This document shows positions 17,995-29,938 of a stretch of DNA of 64,000 nucleotides, in pieces. Made by a program: the position numbers and the translations under genes. The notes under the pieces are model-generated. The model searched no databases, was not told the DNA's origin, and saw only the letters and a program-made list of their open reading frames with translations. Origin of the DNA: Salinisphaera orenii subsp. halophila YIM 95161 (GTDB lineage: Bacteria > Pseudomonadota > Gammaproteobacteria > Nevskiales > Salinisphaeraceae); the NCBI RefSeq assembly GCF_003732545.1, contig NZ_AYKF01000121.1, forward strand, positions 1 to 64,000, written 5' to 3'. The stretch's first letter is position 1. Each line of letters opens with the position of its first letter.

Positions 17995-18327
17995 TTCGGC
18001 GATGCACGGGCCACGGCCCGGCTGGGTCGCGGCCGACCGCACGCGCGGTGCGCCGCCGCGGCTCGATCTCGCGCCCGGTCGCCGCGAGCGGGCCGATCTT
18101 CGGACAGGCGCCCGCCGGCCGACGACATGCGGCGCAGCTTCCAACTCTCACATCGCTTTCATGGGGTTGAACCACTCGCTGTGGCGAGCCGAGGGCCGGG
18201 GTTTACCGCGGCAGCACACCGACCGCCTGAAGTCTCGGATCTGCTACCCCGCGATCCCGGGCGACACGGGCCTGGACGACGCCGCGGTGGCGACCCTGCG
18301 CGCGGATCGCGCTTCTGCCGGGCGCGC

Positions 18328-18867
18328 CTACTCGATCACCCCGCAGTACATGCGCACGCCGCCCTTGCCGTGCTCGTGATCGCCGTGGCCGTCATAGTGA
18401 TCGGCCGCGCCGTGGACCATGACGGCACGCCCGTCCAGGTCGGCGACCGTCGGCCGCGGTGCCAGCACCGAAATCGTGGCAGCGCCGTCGGCGGCCACGA
18501 TCAGATTGGGCAGATCGCCGAGATGGCCTTCCCCGTAGGGGCCTTCGTGGCGCTGCGTATCGTCCGGGTCGTAGTGGCCGCCCGCGGCCCCGCCGGCCAT
18601 CGCATGGCCGTGCGAGCCCTCCCGCGGGCCGCAATCGCCCCTGGCATGAATATGCATGCCATGCGCGCCCCCGCTTGCCAGGCCCTGCATATCCGGGGTG
18701 ACGAGCAGGCCATGCGCCGTGTCGGTGAACGTGATCGTGCCGACCGCGCCCGCTTCGCCCTGGGCGGTGATCTCGTGCAGCGTCGCCGTACGTTCGGCCG
18801 CGGGCGCGCCGCACGAGACCAGCAGGGCGAGCGCGATCGCGGCCACCCGGCGTCGGGGAATTCGCAT
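18328..18867 (-). CDS. sodC: Periplasmic Cu,Zn superoxide dismutase
   Basis: SodC dismutates superoxide in the periplasm. The 179-residue precursor has a signal peptide ending in a possible lipobox-like VSCGAP near residue 19, so a lipid-anchored form is conceivable. Metal ligands are visible in [31 protein letters not shown] and the MVHGAADHY region; the disulfide cysteines are in GDCG and YCGVIE. Histidine-rich stretches ([17 protein letters not shown]) may help metal loading. AAGGAG precedes the start by 7 bases. It is monocistronic, in an AT-richer upstream region. Confidence 0.93.
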   Translation of the reverse strand: MRIPRRRVAAIALALLVSCGAPAAERTATLHEITAQGEAGAVGTITFTDTAHGLLVTPDMQGLASGGAHGMHIHARGDCGPREGSHGHAMAGGAAGGHYDPDDTQRHEGPYGEGHLGDLPNLIVAADGAATISVLAPRPTVADLDGRAVMVHGAADHYDGHGDHEHGKGGVRMYCGVIE

Positions 18868-18997
18868 GAGGCTACTCCTTGTCTATCTTATTATTTATTT
18901 TCGGATAATACGCAGCACACGACCGAACGGCGGCGCGCCTCGCTTCCCTTGGTGGCGTCGGGGAGTCGACGAATGCCCGCCGCGCCGCGAGAGGCCG

Positions 18998-19414
18998 CTA
19001 CCCCGCGGCGGGCATAAGCGTGACCACCACGTCGCGGCGATGCGGCGCGCTTCGGTGTTCGTAAAGATAGATCCCCTGCCAGGTGCCCAGATTGAGCGCG
19101 CCGTCCGTGATCGGCACCGTGAGATCCATGCCAGTGAGGATGCTGCGGATATGACCGGGCATATCGTCGGGGCCTTCCATGTCGTGCTCGAACATGGGGT
19201 CGCCGTCGACCACGGCCTTCGCCATCCAGCGCTCGACGTCCTCGCGCACGCTCGGGTCGGCGTTCTCGCAGATCATCAGCGAGGCCGAGGTGTGGCGGAT
19301 GAAGACGTGGCACACGCCGACGGCCACGCCGGCCGCACGCACCACCGCGTTCACGTCGGCGGTGATGTCCCGGGTGGAGCGCCCCGGGGTCTCGAACGAC
19401 AGTGTCTGCTGCAT
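18998..19414 (-). CDS. YjbQ/UPF0047 family protein
   Basis: A 138-residue protein of the YjbQ family, known as a trimeric beta-structured enzyme-like fold with reported low thiamin phosphate synthase activity; its physiological role is not settled. Family motifs are [43 protein letters not shown] and [15 protein letters not shown] with conserved histidines. It appears to be a single-gene unit, with 130 bp to sodC on one side and 281 bp without a supported gene to gatB on the other. Confidence 0.92.
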   Translation of the reverse strand: MQQTLSFETPGRSTRDITADVNAVVRAAGVAVGVCHVFIRHTSASLMICENADPSVREDVERWMAKAVVDGDPMFEHDMEGPDDMPGHIRSILTGMDLTVPITDGALNLGTWQGIYLYEHRSAPHRRDVVVTLMPAAG

Positions 19415-19695
19415 GCCCTGCTACCGAGTCGAAAAACCTCTGCGCGACAGGCTAACGCGTCGAACCCGCGGCGTCTGCGGCCAGGGCCGTGCGACCGAAG
19501 GGGCCAGCTCGGCGCTGCCGGCCACGCCCACCGTCGCGGATCGGCCGGCAAGCCCGCACGGCGGCCAAGCCCGGACCGGTGGAACCCGGCGTCCACCGAG
19601 CCCTGTCGGCAATCCGTGTGCAATCGGGCCCGTCTCGCGTACCCACTGTCATCGCGCACCGTCCTCCGGCGCCGGGGAATACGCCTCGACGGAGG

Positions 19696-21147
19696 CTAGA
19701 GCGCGTCGAGCTTGGCGACGAGCATCCGATTGACGTCTTTGGGGTTGGCCTTGCCCTGCGAGGCCTTCATGACCTGGCCGACGAGATAGCCCACGATCTT
19801 GGTCTTGCCGTCGAGATACTGCTGGACCTGGTCCGGGTTGTCGGCGATGACCTGGTCCACATAGCCCTCGATGGCGCCGGTGTCGGTGATCTGCCGCAGG
19901 CCACGGGCCTCGATGATCGCGTCCGCGGACTCGCCCTCACCGGCGAACAGCGCCTCGAAGACCTCCTTGCCGATCTTGCCCGAGATGGTGCCGTCGGCGA
20001 CGCGCGCGATCAGGCCGCCGAGCTGGGACGGGCTCACCGGCGAGGCGTCCACGCCGCGACCCTCGCGGTTCAGCGCACCGGAGAGATCGCCCATGATCCA
20101 GTTGGCCGCGGGCTTGCCCTGGCTCGCCGCGTCACCGCCGGCGGCGGCCACGGTGGCCTCGAAATAGTCGGCGAGCACGCGCGACTGTGTCAGCGACGCG
20201 GCGTCGTCGTCGCCCAGGCCGTAGTCGGCGACGAAACGCGCGCGCTTGGCGTCGGGCAGCTCGGGCAGGTCCGCGCGCTCGGCCTCGATGAAGTCGGCGT
20301 CGATCGCCACCGGCAGCAGATCCGGATCGGGGAAGTAGCGGTAGTCGTGCGCTTCCTCCTTGCTGCGCATGCTGCGGGTCTCGTCGGCCTCGGGATCGTA
20401 GAGCCGGGTCTCCTGGACGACGGTGCCACCGGATTCGAGTACGTCGATCTGGCGTTCGATCTCGAAGTGGATCGCCTTTTCCAGAAAACGGAAGGAGTTG
20501 ACGTTCTTGGTCTCGGTCCGGGTGCCGAACTCGGCGCTGCCCGCCGGCCGCACCGAGACGTTGGCGTCGATCCGGAACGAGCCCTCGGCCATGTTGCCGT
20601 CGCAGATGCCCAGATAGGTCACCAGCGAGTGCAGCTTGCGGGCGTAGGCCGCGGCCTCAGCCGCGCTCGTCATGTCGGGTTCGGAGACGCACTCCACCAG
20701 CGGCGTACCCGCGCGGTTGAGGTCGATGCCGGTCTCGCGGTCATACGCCTCGTGCAGCGACTTGCCGGCGTCTTCCTCCAGATGCGCGCGGGTGATGCCC
20801 ACGCGCTTGTCGCGGCCGGCCACGGTGATGTCCAGATGCCCGCCGGCGACGATCGGCAGTTCGTACTGGCTGATCTGATAGCCCTTGGGCAGGTCCGGAT
20901 AGAAATAATGCTTGCGCGCGAATACCGACCGCGGCGCGATCGTGGCGTCGATGGCCAGACCGAAGCGCGTGGCCATGCGGATCACGCCGGCATTGATCAC
21001 CGGCAGCACGCCCGGCAGCGCGATATCGACCGCGCTGGCCTGGGCGTTGGGCGCCGCGCCGTAGGCGGTCGGCGCCGTGGAGAAGATCTTGCTCTGTGTG
21101 GCGAGCTGGATATGGACTTCCAGCCCGATCACCGCTTCCCAGTTCAT
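19696..21147 (-). CDS. gatB: Aspartyl/glutamyl-tRNA amidotransferase subunit B
   Basis: GatB recognises misacylated Asp-tRNA(Asn) or Glu-tRNA(Gln) and activates the side chain for amidation within GatCAB. The 483-residue protein opens [15 protein letters not shown] and shows [28 protein letters not shown] and the C-terminal YqeY-like tail domain (ILVAKLDAL at the end). The start overlaps the gatA stop by 4 bases. Its presence suggests that the organism makes Gln-tRNA and/or Asn-tRNA indirectly. Confidence 0.97.
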   Translation of the reverse strand: MNWEAVIGLEVHIQLATQSKIFSTAPTAYGAAPNAQASAVDIALPGVLPVINAGVIRMATRFGLAIDATIAPRSVFARKHYFYPDLPKGYQISQYELPIVAGGHLDITVAGRDKRVGITRAHLEEDAGKSLHEAYDRETGIDLNRAGTPLVECVSEPDMTSAAEAAAYARKLHSLVTYLGICDGNMAEGSFRIDANVSVRPAGSAEFGTRTETKNVNSFRFLEKAIHFEIERQIDVLESGGTVVQETRLYDPEADETRSMRSKEEAHDYRYFPDPDLLPVAIDADFIEAERADLPELPDAKRARFVADYGLGDDDAASLTQSRVLADYFEATVAAAGGDAASQGKPAANWIMGDLSGALNREGRGVDASPVSPSQLGGLIARVADGTISGKIGKEVFEALFAGEGESADAIIEARGLRQITDTGAIEGYVDQVIADNPDQVQQYLDGKTKIVGYLVGQVMKASQGKANPKDVNRMLVAKLDAL

Positions 21148-22610
21148 GGCGTTTCCTGCGACTCGTAGCCCGGCGGACGGCGCGTGTGCCAGTCGGTGGC
21201 CTGCTGGAAGGCATGGGCGGCGTTGAGCAGACGCCCCTCCTCGAACCACGGCGCGAGCAGCTGCAGACCCACGGGCAGCCCCTCGACAAAGCCGGCCGGC
21301 ACCGACATGCCGGGCAGCCCGGCCAGACTGGCGGGCAGCGTGTAGACGTCGTTGAGATACATCGACACCGGATCGTCGAGCTTCTCGCCCAGCCGGAAGG
21401 CCGGCGCCTGGGTGACCGGCCCGGCGATCAGGTCGACGTCGGCGAAGGCGCGCGTGAAATCGTCGGCGATCAGCCGTCGCGTCTGCTGCGCCTTGACGTA
21501 GTAGGCGTCGTAGTAGCCGGCCGAGAGCACATAGGCGCCGATCATGATGCGGCGCTGGACCTCGCGGCCGAAGCCCTCGGCCCGCGAGCGGCTGTAGAGA
21601 TCGTCCAGATCGACCGGATCGGCGCAGCGGTGGCCGTAGCGCACGCCGTCGTAGCGGGCCAGATTCGACGAGGCCTCGGCCGGCGCGATCACGTAATAGG
21701 TCGATACCGCGAGATCGGTGTGCGGCAGATCGATCTCGACGAGCTCGGCGCCGAGGCCCTCGAGTTCCGCGATCGCCCTGTCGATGGCCGCGCGGCTGCC
21801 CGCCTCCAGGCCGTCGGCGAAGTACTGCTTCGGCAGCCCGATGCGCAGGCCGCGGATGTCGCCGTCCAGGGCCGCGGCATAATCGGGCACGTCCCGCTCC
21901 ACGCAGGTGGAGTCGCGCGCGTCGAAGCCGGCCATGGCGCCGAGCACGTGGGCGCAGTCCTCGGCCGAGCGCGCGAAGCAGCCGCCCTGGTCGAGGCTCG
22001 AGGCGAAGGCAATCATGCCGTAGCGCGACACCCGGCCGTAGGTCGGCTTGATGCCGGTCACGCCGCACAGGGCCGCGGGCTGACGGATGGAACCGCCGGT
22101 GTCGGTGCCGGTGGCCGCGGGCGCGAGCCCGGCGGCCACCGCAGCCGCCGAACCGCCGGAGGAGCCGCCGGGCACGTAGTCGCGGTTCCACGGGTTGCGC
22201 ACCGGGCCGTAGTAGCTGGTCTCGTTCGACGAGCCCATGGCGAACTCGTCCATGTTGGCCTTGCCGAGCGTGACCGCGCCGGCCGCGGCCAGACGCGCCA
22301 CGGCGGTCGCGTCGTAGGGCGCGATGAAGTTATCGAGCATGCGCGAACCGCAACTCGTATTCACGCCCTCGGTGCAGAAGATGTCCTTGTGGATCAGCGG
22401 CAGGCCGGCCAGCGGCCCGTCCGCGGCGGTGCCGGCGTCGACCGCCTCGGCCTGGGCGCGGGCGCGTTCGGCACAGACGCTGATGAGGGTGTTGAGGTCG
22501 CCGTCGTGGCGCTCGATGCGCTCGAGATAGTGCGCGGCGATCTCGGCGGCCGATATCTCGCCTGCGGCGCGGCGCGCGACCAGCGACCGGATGCCGTCTT
22601 CGGCCGTCAT
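21144..22610 (-). CDS. gatA: Aspartyl/glutamyl-tRNA amidotransferase subunit A
   Basis: GatA is the glutaminase of GatCAB, releasing ammonia for tRNA-bound amidation. The 488-residue amidase has the Ser-cisSer-Lys triad: the lysine in IHKDIF near residue 78, the GSSNETS region and [15 protein letters not shown] with the serines, and [11 protein letters not shown]. The start overlaps the gatC stop by 4 bases, completing the tightly coupled gatC-gatA-gatB operon. Confidence 0.97.
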   Translation of the reverse strand: MTAEDGIRSLVARRAAGEISAAEIAAHYLERIERHDGDLNTLISVCAERARAQAEAVDAGTAADGPLAGLPLIHKDIFCTEGVNTSCGSRMLDNFIAPYDATAVARLAAAGAVTLGKANMDEFAMGSSNETSYYGPVRNPWNRDYVPGGSSGGSAAAVAAGLAPAATGTDTGGSIRQPAALCGVTGIKPTYGRVSRYGMIAFASSLDQGGCFARSAEDCAHVLGAMAGFDARDSTCVERDVPDYAAALDGDIRGLRIGLPKQYFADGLEAGSRAAIDRAIAELEGLGAELVEIDLPHTDLAVSTYYVIAPAEASSNLARYDGVRYGHRCADPVDLDDLYSRSRAEGFGREVQRRIMIGAYVLSAGYYDAYYVKAQQTRRLIADDFTRAFADVDLIAGPVTQAPAFRLGEKLDDPVSMYLNDVYTLPASLAGLPGMSVPAGFVEGLPVGLQLLAPWFEEGRLLNAAHAFQQATDWHTRRPPGYESQETP

Positions 22611-22894
22611 TCGATCACCTTCGGCACGAGGTAGACGCCGTCGGCCACGGCCGGCGCGATCGCCTGGAAGGCGTCTCGCGTGGTCACCGGCACGGCCTCG
22701 TCGGGGCGCAGCCGGGCGGTCAGATCCAGCGGATGCGCCATCGGCTCGACGCCGTCGGTATCGACCTGCGCCAGCGACTCGAACACGTCGATGATGTTCG
22801 ACAGTTCGCCGGCATGCTCGGCGACGCGCGCATCGTCGAGGCCCAGGCGCGCCAGCCGCGCCACGTTGCGTACCTGATCGTCGGTCAGACTCAC
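22607..22894 (-). CDS. gatC: Aspartyl/glutamyl-tRNA amidotransferase subunit C
   Basis: GatC is the small belt subunit that stabilises the GatA-GatB complex. The 95-residue protein starts [17 protein letters not shown] at a GTG and has the typical [20 protein letters not shown] and the C-terminal YLVPKVIE. The open frame runs upstream to 22963, but the extra residues lack similarity. It is the first gene of the gat operon and is divergent from mreB; the 213 bp between them must hold both promoters. Confidence 0.95.
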   Translation of the reverse strand: MSLTDDQVRNVARLARLGLDDARVAEHAGELSNIIDVFESLAQVDTDGVEPMAHPLDLTARLRPDEAVPVTTRDAFQAIAPAVADGVYLVPKVIE

Positions 22895-23029
22895 GAGTGC
22901 TTGCCTGTCTTGGGTCTGTCGGTGAATGCCCGCGCACCGCAGCGCGGCGCATAAAACTAGCATAATTGACCGCTTGCCGAACCGCGGCGTTGCCGTGGCC
23001 CACCCCCGTTGCTAGCATTGCGCCCTTGA

Positions 23030-24148
<1,119 letters not shown>

Positions 24149-24388
24149 GCCGGCCCGCGAGTTGCGCGGCGCCGCCGCGCGCCCCTATTCTTCACCGTCA
24201 ATATTGTCGCCACCGTACGGCGGGGTACGCATGACGAGTACGCCGACGGCCCGCAGCCGTGCTGCCAGGACACAGACCCGGACGCCCGTCCCCGCCGCCC
24301 GGCCAGGCGCATGACGGGCGGTGCGCGATGCGCCGCGCCGGGGCGTCCGGCGACGAGCGGCGACGGTTTCCAACGACACGGGCTTTAA

Positions 24389-25351
24389 GTGCGCGGATTC
24401 GCCGACGACGAGGACAACAAGGGCCCCCTGCTCGGTCGCCGTGTCTCGCCGGGGATCAAGATCGTCGCGATCGCGATCGTCTCGGTCGTGCTGATGATGG
24501 TCGACAACGCGCACGATGCGCTCGCCCCGGTGCGCGGCACGCTCGCGATCGCGCTGCAGCCGGTCCAGATCGCCGCGGAGATGCCCGGCGACGTGGCCGA
24601 CTACCTCGGCCGCTACTTCAACCGCGGCGAACTGATCGAGGACAACGAGGCCCTCAACCGCCGGGTGCTGCTGCTGCGGGCGCGGCTGCAGCGGCTGGCC
24701 GCACTCGAGGCCGAGAACGAACGCATCCGCGCCTTGCTCGCCTCGGCGAGTTCTCTGGATCAGAACGTGCTGATCGCTCGCGTGCTGTCGGTCACGCCCG
24801 ATCCGTACCGCCATCGCATCAAGCTCAACAAGGGCAGCTCGGACGGGGTCTTCAAGGGCCAGGCGCTGATCGACGCCAACGGCATCATGGGCCAGGTGAC
24901 CGACGTCACCCCGCTCGACTCGCGCGCGATCCTGATCACGGACGCCAATCACGGCATTCCGGTGGAGATCAATCGCACCGGACTGCAGACGATCGCCCAG
25001 GGCACCGGCCGGTCGGACGAGCTGCGGCTGCCGTTCCTGGCCAACAACGCGGATGTCCAGAGCGGCGATCTGCTGGTCTCCTCGGGGCTCGGCGGCCGCT
25101 ATCCGGCGGGCTATCCGGTCGGCCGCGTCGAGCACGTGGATCACAAGCCGGGCGACGAATTCCTGGACGTGGTCGCAGAACCCACGGCCCATCTCAACCG
25201 AGGTCGGGAAGTGCTGCTGGTATGGACCAGCGACACCGCGAGGAAAGCCGACCAGCCACCGGCCGACGAATCCGCCGCGGGCGATGCCGATGACGCTGGG
25301 GCCACCGAGAACCGCGCGAACGGGGCCGACGCCGGAAGCGACGCACGATGA
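24389..25351 (+). CDS. mreC: Rod-shape-determining protein MreC
   Basis: MreC is the periplasmic scaffold that activates PBP2-RodA. The 320-residue protein has a short cytosolic N-terminus, one membrane segment near residues 22-40 (IKIVAIAIVSVVLMMV), a coiled coil around NRRVLLLRARLQRLAALEAENERI-type heptads (about residues 80-115), and the beta-domain with LNKGSSDGVFKGQALIDANGIMGQV. The C-terminal tail is acidic and low-complexity. The start is a GTG at 24389. Its stop overlaps mreD by 4 bases. The 240 bp before it hold no gene. Confidence 0.95.
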   Translation: MRGFADDEDNKGPLLGRRVSPGIKIVAIAIVSVVLMMVDNAHDALAPVRGTLAIALQPVQIAAEMPGDVADYLGRYFNRGELIEDNEALNRRVLLLRARLQRLAALEAENERIRALLASASSLDQNVLIARVLSVTPDPYRHRIKLNKGSSDGVFKGQALIDANGIMGQVTDVTPLDSRAILITDANHGIPVEINRTGLQTIAQGTGRSDELRLPFLANNADVQSGDLLVSSGLGGRYPAGYPVGRVEHVDHKPGDEFLDVVAEPTAHLNRGREVLLVWTSDTARKADQPPADESAAGDADDAGATENRANGADAGSDAR

Positions 25352-25833
25352 TTATCAATCATCACGTGAGCGGGTTGATGCTCCTGTTCACGTTGGGAAT
25401 GGGGCTACTGCTTACGCTGCTGCCGCTGCCGGAGGCCCTGGCCGCGGCCCGGCCGGCCTTCTATCCGGCCACGGTGCTGTTCTGGGTGCTCATGCAGCCG
25501 CTGCGCTTCGGCCTGATCGCGGCCTGGGTCTGCGGCATCCTGATCGACGTCCTCTACGGCACGCCGTTCGCCGAACACGGCCTGGCGCTCGCGGTCGCGG
25601 CGTATCTGGTGGTACAGATGCGCGAGCTGCTCTGGAGCTTTCCGCTGTGGCAGCAGAGTCTGCTGATGACGCCGGCCATCGTGGCCTACGAGTTCGTGCT
25701 GTTCTGGATCGACGGCGTCGCCGGTGCGGAGGTCAATCAGTGGTGGCGCTGGCTGCCGGTGCTGACGACGCTGCTGATCTGGCCTTTCTGGGCCTTCCTT
25801 CTGGAACGGATCGCCGAATTCGAGGTCGGATGA
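25348..25833 (+). CDS. mreD: Rod-shape-determining protein MreD
   Basis: MreD is a small integral membrane partner of MreC. The 161-residue protein has five or six hydrophobic helices, with the family segment FYPATVLFWVLMQPLRFGLIAAW followed by GILIDVLYGTPFAEHGLAL. The start overlaps mreC (ATGA). It is followed by mrdA after about 110 bp, in the conserved mreBCD-mrdA-rodA order. Confidence 0.95.
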   Translation: MIINHHVSGLMLLFTLGMGLLLTLLPLPEALAAARPAFYPATVLFWVLMQPLRFGLIAAWVCGILIDVLYGTPFAEHGLALAVAAYLVVQMRELLWSFPLWQQSLLMTPAIVAYEFVLFWIDGVAGAEVNQWWRWLPVLTTLLIWPFWAFLLERIAEFEVG

Positions 25834-25941
25834 TGAAGACGTTGAAGTTTCGGCTCTAAACAACTGAGCCGGCGGATAAACGCCGCATTCATGAATGCCT
25901 GCCCGGACAGGGCGCGAGGGGACGGGAGCACATACACGAGC

Positions 25942-27825
25942 ATGGCCGCAGACGACGCGATCAAGGACCACGCCGCGGAACGACGTCTGTTTGTCGTGCG
26001 CACGCTCGTCGTCGGCACGGTGCTGGGCGTCATGGTCGCGACCCTCGTGGCCCGCGTGGCCTATCTGCAGGTCTACCGACACGCCTACTACGAGACCCGC
26101 TCGCAGGACAACCGCATGCGGGTCCAGGTGATCCCGCCGGTACGCGGGCTCATCTATGACCGCAACGGGGTGGTGCTGGCCGACAACCTGCCGGCCTATC
26201 GGCTCGAGATCGTGGCCGAGCAGGTCGAGGACCTCGATGCCACGCTGGATCGTCTGGACGAGGTCGTCGAGATCCGCGAGGCCGATCGCCAGCGCTTTCG
26301 CGACCGGCTGTCCAAGACGCCGCATTTTCGCGGCGTGCCCATCCGCCTGAATCTCAGCCAGCGCGAGGTGGCACGATTCGAGGTCAACCGGGGGGCGTTC
26401 CCGGGCGTCGAGATCCGTGCCGGCCTGACGCGCCACTACCCGCTGGGCCGCGTGGCCGCGCATCTGGTCGGGTATGTCGGCGGCATCACCGCCCAGGATC
26501 TCGGCCACGTCGACAACACGCGCTATCGCGGCTCCAACCACATCGGCAAAGCCGGCGCCGAATACAGCTTCGAGTCCCGGCTGCACGGCTATCCCGGTTC
26601 GCGCGTGGTCGAGACCAACGCCGGCGGCCGGGCGCTGCGGGAACTGGAAATGAACCGCCCGACGGCCGGCGAGAACCTCTATCTGACCGTCGACGCCCGC
26701 CTGCAGAGCGCGGCCTACGAGGCGCTGGGCGACAACGACGGCGCCGTGGTGGCGATGAACCCGGAGACCGGGGGCGTGCTTGCCATGGTCTCCAAGCCGA
26801 GCTACGAACCGGACCTGTTCGTCGACGGCATCAGCGGCGACAAGTACCGGCAGCTCACCGCCGACCCCCACATGCCGCTCTACAACCGCGCCATGCAGGG
26901 CCGCTATCCGCCCGGCTCCACGATCAAGCCGGTCATGGCCCTGGCCGGGCTGGAGACCGACGCGATTCCCGCGACGAAGAAGGTCTGGTGCCCAGGCTAC
27001 ATCACCCTGCCGGGCAGCGAACGCCGCTACCGCGACTGGAAGCGTACGGGCCACGGCTGGGTGGACATGCGCGAAGCGATCTATCGTTCCTCCGACGTCT
27101 ATTTCTACAAGCTCGCGCTCAAGCTCGGCATCGACAACCTGCACCGCTACGGCGCAATGTTCGGCCTGGGCAGCCCGACCGGCATCGACCTGCCGCGGGA
27201 ATCCAGCGGCATCATGCCCTCCCGCGACTGGAAACGCGGCGCGCGCGATCTGCCGTGGTACCCGGGCGAAACGCTGAACACGGTCATCGGGCAGGGCTTC
27301 ATGACCGCCACGCCGCTGCAGCTCGCCCAGATGACGAGCCTGATCGCCGAGCGCGGAGCCGGCTACCAGCCGCATGTGCTGAACGGCTGGAAGGCGCCGT
27401 CCGACGAGAACTTTCAGAGTGCGCCGGCGCGACCGCTCGCGCCGATCGATCTCGAGGACCGCGATCACTGGCAGGTGGTCATCGACGGCATGGTCGATGT
27501 CGTCTCAGCGCCGCGCGGCACCGCGCACCACTATGTCGGCCAGAATCTCGACTACTCGATCGCCGGCAAGTCCGGCACTTCGCAGGTGGCGGGCCTGGCC
27601 CAGAACCAGGCGGCACCCGACATCGAGGACGTGGAACGGCGCTTTCGCGACCATGCCCTGTTCGTGGCCTTTGCGCCGGTGGAGAGCCCGGAGATCGCGG
27701 TGGCCGTGGTCGTCGAGCACGGCGGCGGCGGCTCGAGCGTGGCCGGGCCCATCGCGCGCCGGGTCATCGACGCCTACCGCGCCGATCAGCCGATGCTTCA
27801 GGCCAACAGGGAGACGCCGCAATGA
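25942..27825 (+). CDS. mrdA: Penicillin-binding protein 2, elongasome transpeptidase
   Basis: PBP2 cross-links new peptidoglycan during cell elongation and works with RodA. The 627-residue class B PBP has a single N-terminal membrane anchor (about residues 20-42), a pedestal domain starting at PPVRGLIYDRNGVVLADN, and the transpeptidase domain with Ser326-Thr-Ile-Lys329, the SSD triad at 383-385 and Lys543-Ser-Gly-Thr546. I chose MAADDAIKDH at 25942 by comparison with the length of known PBP2 N-termini; an ATG at 25891 is the alternative. Its stop overlaps rodA. Confidence 0.95.
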   Translation: MAADDAIKDHAAERRLFVVRTLVVGTVLGVMVATLVARVAYLQVYRHAYYETRSQDNRMRVQVIPPVRGLIYDRNGVVLADNLPAYRLEIVAEQVEDLDATLDRLDEVVEIREADRQRFRDRLSKTPHFRGVPIRLNLSQREVARFEVNRGAFPGVEIRAGLTRHYPLGRVAAHLVGYVGGITAQDLGHVDNTRYRGSNHIGKAGAEYSFESRLHGYPGSRVVETNAGGRALRELEMNRPTAGENLYLTVDARLQSAAYEALGDNDGAVVAMNPETGGVLAMVSKPSYEPDLFVDGISGDKYRQLTADPHMPLYNRAMQGRYPPGSTIKPVMALAGLETDAIPATKKVWCPGYITLPGSERRYRDWKRTGHGWVDMREAIYRSSDVYFYKLALKLGIDNLHRYGAMFGLGSPTGIDLPRESSGIMPSRDWKRGARDLPWYPGETLNTVIGQGFMTATPLQLAQMTSLIAERGAGYQPHVLNGWKAPSDENFQSAPARPLAPIDLEDRDHWQVVIDGMVDVVSAPRGTAHHYVGQNLDYSIAGKSGTSQVAGLAQNQAAPDIEDVERRFRDHALFVAFAPVESPEIAVAVVVEHGGGGSSVAGPIARRVIDAYRADQPMLQANRETPQ

Positions 27826-28943
27826 CCACGCAGACCGCGGCCAACGCCCCGTCCACGCTTTCGGAGTGGCTGGTCTACTGGCGCATCGACCTGCAGCTGC
27901 TGGTCGCCCTGCTGTGCTGCGGCGCGGTCGGCCTGTTCGTGCTCTACAGCGCGTCAGGCCAGTCGACGACGCTGGTCCTCAACCAGGCGATCCGCTTCGG
28001 GATCGGCATCCTCGGCATGCTCATGGTCGCCCAGATCCCACCCGAATGGTTCCGCGTCGGTGCGCCCTGGCTGTTCACCCTCGGTGTGGCGCTGCTGACG
28101 CTCGTGATCCTGGTCGGCGATACCGCGATGGGCGCGCAGCGCTGGCTGGACTTCGGCTTCATGCGGTTCCAGCCGTCGGAGATCATGAAACTGGCCGCGC
28201 CGCTGGCGATCGCGGCCTATTTCCACGACAAGAGCCTGCCGCCGACGCTCGGCCGGGTCGCCGTCGCCGCGGCCATGATCGCCGTCCCCGCGGCGCTGAT
28301 CGCGGACCAGCCCGATCTGGGCACCGCGCTGCTGGTCGCGACCGCCGGGGCTTTCGCCATCTATTTCGCCGGCCTGCGCTGGCGCGTCATTCTCGTGCTC
28401 GCATTGCTGGCCGCGGCCGCCGCACCGCTGCTGTGGTTCAACATGCACGAGTACCAGCAGGCACGGGTGCTGACGTTCCTCAACCCCGCCAGCGACCCGA
28501 CCGGCGCCGGCTACCATATCTCCCAGTCCAAGATCGCGATCGGCTCGGGCGGGCTGTTCGGCAAGGGCTGGCTCAACGGCAGCCAGGCGCATCTGAACTT
28601 CCTGCCGGAGTCGGACACGGACTTCGTGTTCGCCGTCTTCGCCGAGGAGACCGGCCTGTTCGGCGTGATCGCCCTGCTCGCGCTCTACTGCTTCATCGTG
28701 GCCCGCGGGCTGTACATCGCCGCCAAGAGCCAGGACACCTTCCAGCGGCTGGCCGCCGGCAGCCTGAGCCTGACCTTCTTCATCTACGTGTTCGTCAACA
28801 TCGGCATGGTCGCCGGGCTGATGCCCGTGGTCGGCGTGCCCCTGCCGCTGATCAGCTACGGCGGCACCTCGATGGTGATCCTGCTCGCCTCCTTCGGCAT
28901 CCTCATGTCCATCCACACCCACCGGAAGCTGCTCGCCACATGA
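27822..28943 (+). CDS. rodA: Peptidoglycan glycosyltransferase RodA
   Basis: RodA is the SEDS-family polymerase of the elongasome in the inner membrane. The 373-residue protein has about ten membrane helices, and the family signatures GAQRWLDFGFMRFQPSEIMKL, PDLGTALL, SQSKIAIGSGGLFGKGW and LPESDTDFVFAVFAEETG, the last with the conserved aspartate. The C-terminal VPLPLISYGGTS is also typical. Both ends overlap neighbours by 4 bases (mrdA and mltB), so translation is coupled across the operon. Confidence 0.97.
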   Translation: MTTQTAANAPSTLSEWLVYWRIDLQLLVALLCCGAVGLFVLYSASGQSTTLVLNQAIRFGIGILGMLMVAQIPPEWFRVGAPWLFTLGVALLTLVILVGDTAMGAQRWLDFGFMRFQPSEIMKLAAPLAIAAYFHDKSLPPTLGRVAVAAAMIAVPAALIADQPDLGTALLVATAGAFAIYFAGLRWRVILVLALLAAAAAPLLWFNMHEYQQARVLTFLNPASDPTGAGYHISQSKIAIGSGGLFGKGWLNGSQAHLNFLPESDTDFVFAVFAEETGLFGVIALLALYCFIVARGLYIAAKSQDTFQRLAAGSLSLTFFIYVFVNIGMVAGLMPVVGVPLPLISYGGTSMVILLASFGILMSIHTHRKLLAT

Positions 28944-29938
28944 TTCGATCCCTCGCCCTGATCACGCTGGCGCTGGCCGCCGCGCCCCTGTTCGCCGCGC
29001 CGGGCGGCAATTACGCCGAGCGCGAGGCCGGACGGGCCCTGCTAGAGCGGCTGGAGCGCGTCGACGGCGTCGACATCGACGCCGCCCGCGCGCTGCTCGT
29101 CGAGGCCGAGTACCAGCCGGAAATCGTCGAGAAGATGCGCACGCCCGCCGAACGCACGCTGACCTGGGGCGATTATCGGCCGATCTTCCTGCAGGCCGAG
29201 CGGGCCGCGCTCGGCGCCGACTATATCGCCGAGCATCGCGAGATCTTCGACCGCGTCGCCGACGAGACCGGCGTGCCGCCCCATATCGTCGCCGCGATCA
29301 TCGGCGTGGAGACGAAATACGGCCGCGTGCTGGGCAACGACCGCGTGCTCGACGCGCTGGCCACGCTGGCCTTCGATTATCCGGAGCGCAGCGACTACTT
29401 CACCCGCGAGCTCGAGGGTTTCATCCAGCTCTGCGTTGAGGAGTCGCTCGAATGCGACCGCGAGGTCGGCTCCTACGCGGGGGCCATGGGCCTGCCGCAG
29501 TTCATGCCCTCCAGCTATCGCGCCTACGCGGTGGACGGCAACGACAACGGCCGGCGCGATCTCTGGGAGGAACCGGCCGACATCATCGCCTCCGTGGCCA
29601 ACTATCTCGCCGAGCACGGCTGGCAGGACAAGGCCCGCGTCGCCCTGCCCGCCTGGGTGGGCGACGCCGATCAGATCGACGACATCGAGCGCAGCGAACG
29701 CGAACCGGCCTACCGCTGGGACGCGCTGCGCCGGCTCGGCATCCGGGTGGACGCGCCGCCGGCCGATGACGCCCGCGTGGGGCTGCTGGAGTTCGACGGC
29801 GCCCACGGCACCGAGTACTGGGTCGCGCTGAACAACTTCTTCGTGATCACGACCTACAACCACAGTCCGCTCTACGCCATGGCCGTCTACCAGCTCGGCC
29901 AGGAGATCGCGGCGGCCCGCCAGGACGCCGCGGGCTGA
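28940..29938 (+). CDS. mltB: Lytic murein transglycosylase B
   Basis: MltB cleaves the glycan strand with formation of 1,6-anhydro-muropeptides. The 332-residue protein has a signal peptide (MIRSLALITLALAAAPLFA) without a lipobox cysteine, so it is probably a soluble periplasmic form rather than the lipoprotein of E. coli. The SLT fold shows IIGVETKYGR with catalytic Glu124, ASVANYLAEHGW and the C-terminal FFVITTYNHSPLYAMAVYQLG. It overlaps rodA by 4 bases and rlpA by 1 base. Confidence 0.94.
   Translation: MIRSLALITLALAAAPLFAAPGGNYAEREAGRALLERLERVDGVDIDAARALLVEAEYQPEIVEKMRTPAERTLTWGDYRPIFLQAERAALGADYIAEHREIFDRVADETGVPPHIVAAIIGVETKYGRVLGNDRVLDALATLAFDYPERSDYFTRELEGFIQLCVEESLECDREVGSYAGAMGLPQFMPSSYRAYAVDGNDNGRRDLWEEPADIIASVANYLAEHGWQDKARVALPAWVGDADQIDDIERSEREPAYRWDALRRLGIRVDAPPADDARVGLLEFDGAHGTEYWVALNNFFVITTYNHSPLYAMAVYQLGQEIAAARQDAAG

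Noticed and set aside
18002-18379. Plus-strand 125-codon frame between purH and sodC
   Set aside because: No motif, no ribosome site, and it runs into the sodC gene on the opposite strand.
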